From: an archaeon
GTDB taxonomy: Archaea; Methanobacteriota; Methanobacteria; Methanobacteriales; Methanobacteriaceae
Reading direction: 5' to 3'
Assembly (NCBI GenBank): GCA_024409185.1
Contig: JAKSUD010000028.1
Coordinates: 1-9,130, forward strand
Length of the DNA: 9,130 nt
This document shows, piece after piece, positions 7,401-9,130 of the stretch (position 1 is the first letter of the stretch; each line of letters opens with the position of its first letter). The translations under genes and the position numbers were made by a program. The notes beneath the pieces are model-generated. The model saw nothing but the letters and a program-made list of their open reading frames with translations. It was not told the origin of the DNA and did not search any database.

Positions 7401-8112
7401 TACTTACAGTGTTGCAGGAGAAAGTGTAGATAACTTCCCTCCAGCAGATTATAAATATCATGAAAGAGATTTATATGTTGGTCAAACTATTGATAATCAG
7501 TATATTAGTAGTAAATTCTTAGCAGAAAGAGCTATTTTAGAAGCAGCTGTTGAAGATGATTTAAATGTTAAAATTATGAGAGTAGGTAATTTAATGGCAA
7601 GAGACTCCGATAGTGAGTTCCAAATTAACTTTGATTCAAATGGTTTCATTAATCGTCTTAAAGCATTTGTTACTATTGGTGTAATGCCTTATGCTATGTT
7701 AAGTAATGCTGTTGAATTTAGTCCTATTGATGTAACTGCTAAATCTATTGTGGCTTTATCTAAAACTCCAAAAGAATGTGTTGTTTTCCATCCATATCAA
7801 CATCACACAATTTGTTTCGGTGATATTATTGAGATTATCAAACCATTAGGTTTAGATATTAATCCAGTTGAAAATGATGATTATGAAATAGCTTTAAATG
7901 AAGTTTTGAATGATAAAACAAGACAATCTGGAGTATCTGGACTTATTACTTCTGTAGGTTCTGGTAAATTGAAAAAGATTTGGCTTCCTGCAGATAACTC
8001 TTATACAGTACAAGCATTGTATCGTTTAGGAGTAAAATGGCCAGTAATTTCAGAGAATTATGTATATAGATTTGTTGAATACTTAGATGATTTAAGTTTC
8101 TTTGATATTTAA
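4441..8112 (+). CDS. NRPS fragment 4: second lobe of C2, adenylation domain 2, carrier domain T2, terminal thioester reductase
   Basis: This is the largest intact piece (1223 codons from a TTG that is simply the first permitted start after the TAA; no ribosome binding site precedes it, and codons 4417-4440 are in frame and plausible). The second lobe of C2 occupies residues 1 to about 200. A2 spans about 225-735, with YTSGSTGLPKG near 381, the substrate Asp at 435 (AFDMLMQE), YGPTE, AGD, LRGLRIE and the catalytic Lys 728 in NGKTD. T2 has the canonical MGGTSL with phosphopantetheine Ser 780. The reductase begins near 850: GATGFLG nucleotide-binding loop (Gly 864, 867, 870), VSTYS at 986-990, and YISSK with Tyr 1021 and Lys 1025, the short-chain dehydrogenase type YxxxK pair. 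Such domains use NAD(P)H to free the thioester-bound peptide as an aldehyde or alcohol. Every catalytic motif I can check here is intact, unlike the disrupted first half. It ends at TAA 8110, 56 bases before the exporter gene. Confidence 0.8.
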   Translation: MKFISKDKIDTFCNSLAISSNNLFLAVSSFVLSKFVYNRDLLFATITNGRFTPDEQNTLAMMVKTLPIALKLNSDLSFKEYFEYINKEWLDTLSYSCYPLTKIADKYGMIPEFLYAFHGKIIEDIHMDGRVIERESLEYDGLKFKLTLNVIKIDGEYKLACQYNDALYSKELINTFLDSISVVLDKLVNLTKDLSSNEDLTSKIANTFLKDVSIVSDEMIKEFNLKEIPEYRLNKLFENVVSEHGDDIALICDDGEFTYNELNIKANRIANALIKKGVGVEDKVMFVLKRNSNVFASIFGISKSGAAFIPIDPDYPKDRIEHVLTDSSSKFIIVDDIIDINDVDLSEYNENLLNIDDLLKEEDISNPNPDLAPENLAYLIYTSGSTGLPKGVMIEHRNITNFVYPDPSSIYCYEIATNTKKEGYKCLSIATVAFDMLMQETFIPLLNGSTVVFANDVQYKDPLALYELIKSTGANVYNGTPSRLLQYFEMDGLKEEFAKFKILCVGGEGIPQQLYDRVKEVSDAKFYNIYGPTETTVVCNTRLVEDGVLAIGKPLFNVHEEVMDFDSNPLPPHVVGELYIAGGGVSRAYLNRPEKNAEVYSEINGIKFYHAGDFAKWDDNGEIFILGRLDNQIKLRGLRIEIGEIESAISEYPGIKSLAVVVKKIKDNDHLCAYFTIDEEHKKENLGENEFSIDIDDLKETIGERLTHYMVPTVYMELDKMPETLNGKTDLKNLPEPVLISEYVAPENDIEAFFANTFAEILSLNQVGVTDNFFEMGGTSLLVTKITMAALNKDYNLNYGDVFDNPTPRKLAEFILSDEDSGVELSEESNYDYSKINELLEKNTLENFIAGEKEDSLGDILLTGATGFLGIHVLHELLEVEKGNIYCFVRSRKGLSSEDRLKSLLFYYFSNDYDELFNERLHIIEGDITDYKDFEKLIPYNIDTLVNCAANVKHFSSGTDIEDINLGGVINGLKFAKLKDCKYVQVSTYSVAGESVDNFPPADYKYHERDLYVGQTIDNQYISSKFLAERAILEAAVEDDLNVKIMRVGNLMARDSDSEFQINFDSNGFINRLKAFVTIGVMPYAMLSNAVEFSPIDVTAKSIVALSKTPKECVVFHPYQHHTICFGDIIEIIKPLGLDINPVENDDYEIALNEVLNDKTRQSGVSGLITSVGSGKLKKIWLPADNSYTVQALYRLGVKWPVISENYVYRFVEYLDDLSFFDI

Positions 8113-8124
8113 GAAAATTAGTTG

Positions 8125-8131
8125 TTTTTTT
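8125..8131 (+). terminator. Possible oligo-T terminator after the NRPS
   Basis: A run of seven T lies 13 bases after the NRPS stop codon, preceded by GTTG and with no clear hairpin. Archaeal RNA polymerase can terminate at U-rich tracts, but a single T7 run in such an AT-rich gap is weak evidence and read-through into the exporter gene is equally possible. Confidence 0.3.
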
Positions 8132-8158
8132 AAGTAATTTATTATTTGACTGACAATT

Positions 8159-8171
8159 AGGTGTTTTAATG
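8159..8171 (+). promoter_or_regulatory. Ribosome binding site and start of the MATE gene
   Basis: AGGTG at 8159-8163 is followed after five bases by the ATG at 8169. The same AGGTG core precedes the NRPS start, supporting both start choices. The 56-base gap between the genes (8113-8168) otherwise shows only AT-rich sequence; it is short enough for co-transcription. Confidence 0.75.
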
Positions 8172-9130
8172 TTTGATAGACGACATGAATTATTAAAAAG
8201 TAAATTTAATGAGTTTTTCTTACCTACTTTATTTACATCAATGGCTAATAACACTTGTTTATTTGCAGATTCTTTAATAGTTAGTTTCTTAATTGGCGCT
8301 ATTAATTTATCTGCTATTCAATTAGTTTCTCCAGTAATTAATTTAGTTAATTTATTATATTGGATGATTGGTTTAGGTGGAAGTGTTTTAGCTTCTGTTG
8401 CAAAAGCTGAGTATGATGAAGAGAAAAGTAACTTTTACTTTACAGTTGCATTAATTTCTCTAATTGTTTTAGGTTTTATAATAATGATTTTAGGTCTGAT
8501 TTTTTCAGATAGTATTGTAGGTGTTTTATGCTCTACTCCTCAAGTTAAACCACTTGTTAGTGAGTTTTTCACTATTATAATAATTGGTATGCCATTTTTA
8601 TGTTATATGATGAGTCTATCATACTTCATACGTGCTGATGGTATGCCTAATTTACCATTTAGATCTATTTTAATCTCAAATATTGCAAACATTATTTTAG
8701 ACTTTATTTATATTAAAGTATTTGGAATGGGAGTAGGAGGAGCTGCATTAGCTACTGTAACTGGTTATATGTTAGGATCTATTTATATAACAAGATATTT
8801 CTTTAAAGATGAACGTACTCTTAAAATAATCTCAAGAAGTAAAGTTAAATTGTCTAAATTCTTTGCATATTTAAAAGAAATTTGCTTTTCAGGATTTTCA
8901 TCTGCTTCTACTCAATTATTTATAACTCTTAAATTATTTGCTATTAATATTTTAATTTCCTATGTTTTAGGAAAATCTGGACTTATAGCATTTAGTGTAT
9001 GTAATAATATCTCTTTTATAATTTACATGTTCTTAATAGGAACTTCCCAAACAATGTCTCCTATTGTATCAGTATATAATCAAGAAGAAGATTATTATGG
9101 AGTAAATTATACAATTAAAAGAGCTCTTAA
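8169..9130 (+). CDS. MATE-family multidrug/peptide exporter, 3' end outside the window
   Basis: The frame is open for 320 codons from an ATG with an AGGTG site five bases upstream, and continues past the window end; MATE proteins are usually about 450 residues, so around 70 percent is visible. The protein is rich in hydrophobic stretches, as expected for an inner-membrane transporter with twelve helices. Family hallmarks are a first helix beginning after a short charged N terminus (FFLPTLFTSMANN), GLGGSVLASVAKAEYDEEKS at 68-87, which matches the conserved loop after helix 2, RADGMPN from residue 155, and NIANIILD at 171-178 followed by FGMGVGGAALAT. Members export drugs or natural products using Na+ or H+ gradients. 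It lies directly downstream of the NRPS on the same strand, so export of the NRPS product is a reasonable inference. Unlike the NRPS it shows no frameshift or stop in the part seen. Substrate and ion cannot be read from the sequence. Confidence 0.88.
   Translation, partial: MFDRRHELLKSKFNEFFLPTLFTSMANNTCLFADSLIVSFLIGAINLSAIQLVSPVINLVNLLYWMIGLGGSVLASVAKAEYDEEKSNFYFTVALISLIVLGFIIMILGLIFSDSIVGVLCSTPQVKPLVSEFFTIIIIGMPFLCYMMSLSYFIRADGMPNLPFRSILISNIANIILDFIYIKVFGMGVGGAALATVTGYMLGSIYITRYFFKDERTLKIISRSKVKLSKFFAYLKEICFSGFSSASTQLFITLKLFAINILISYVLGKSGLIAFSVCNNISFIIYMFLIGTSQTMSPIVSVYNQEEDYYGVNYTIKRAL

Larger units (their letters stand above)
49..8112 (+). pseudogene. Two-module non-ribosomal peptide synthetase with terminal thioester reductase, broken by two frameshifts and two in-frame stops
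   Basis: This is one large cytoplasmic NRPS gene. The order of domains by nucleotide is: C1 about 49-1290; orphan C-terminal half of a C domain about 1299-1922; A1 about 1935-3420; T1 about 3450-3660; C2 about 3705-5040; A2 about 5110-6650; T2 about 6670-6890; reductase about 6990-8112. Homology runs across every break without a gap: MYFDLSDAQK joins ILFSDV at 78, FTYVEL joins EKSNRIA at 2063, GVEHL joins AYYTV across a TGA at 3256, and DLKGL joins EDGVAA across a TAA at 4414. Restoring one A and two further bases gives 2689 codons including the stop. NRPSs of this kind activate amino acids with ATP, carry them on phosphopantetheine and condense them; the reductase frees the product. The start at 49 is chosen for its AGGTG site and because it supplies the missing start of the C domain. 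The gene is a decayed pseudogene unless the breaks are sequence errors. Confidence 0.85.

Noticed and set aside
7946..8254. Minus-strand open frame of 102 codons
   Set aside because: It overlaps the reductase C terminus and the exporter start on the other strand, and its residues look like antisense of AT-rich coding DNA.
1..9130. Reassigned genetic code with TGA as a sense codon
   Set aside because: The 1223-codon and 320-codon intact frames contain no internal TGA and use TGG for Trp; one TGA at a Cys position does not support it.

Overview
The window looks like chromosomal DNA from a methanogenic archaeon of the Methanobacteriales, most likely a Methanobrevibacter-type gut or rumen species. 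The grounds are a very AT-rich sequence (GC roughly a quarter to 30 percent by eye), Lys/Asn/Ile/Asp/Glu-rich proteins, strong AGGTG ribosome binding sites, and a reductase-terminated non-ribosomal peptide synthetase (NRPS) next to a MatE-family exporter, a gene pair I recall from Methanobrevibacter ruminantium. The genus is an inference, because no rRNA or marker gene is present.

Almost the whole window (49-8112, + strand) is one NRPS gene that is broken in four places. The open frames at 78-2066, 1987-3258, 3334-4416 and 4441-8112 are pieces of this gene. It should start at the ATG at 49, behind a good ribosome binding site. One A appears to be missing in the A-run at 74-78, two bases appear to be missing near 2063, a TGA stands at 3256 where the second module has Cys, and a TAA stands at 4414 inside the second condensation domain. 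The two indels sum to -3, so 49 and 8112 are in the same frame. Repaired, the protein would be 2688 residues: C, an orphan C-terminal half of a second C domain, A1, T1, C2, A2, T2 and a terminal NAD(P)H thioester reductase (R). All four lesions lie in the first 4.4 kb; the last 3.7 kb is open.

After a 56-base gap with a T7 tract and a ribosome binding site, an intact MATE-family exporter gene starts at 8169 and runs off the window end (320 codons seen). In a working locus the NRPS would build a short, probably N-capped peptide and release it reductively as an aldehyde or alcohol, and the MATE protein would be the natural candidate to export it. In this sequence the synthetase cannot be made full length unless the lesions are sequencing errors or are bypassed. 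The most notable points are the lesion pattern, the orphan half C domain, and a first adenylation domain that lacks the usual Asp contacting the substrate amino group.

There is no gene-free stretch over 300 bases, and I see no RNA gene, CRISPR array, insertion sequence or attachment site.
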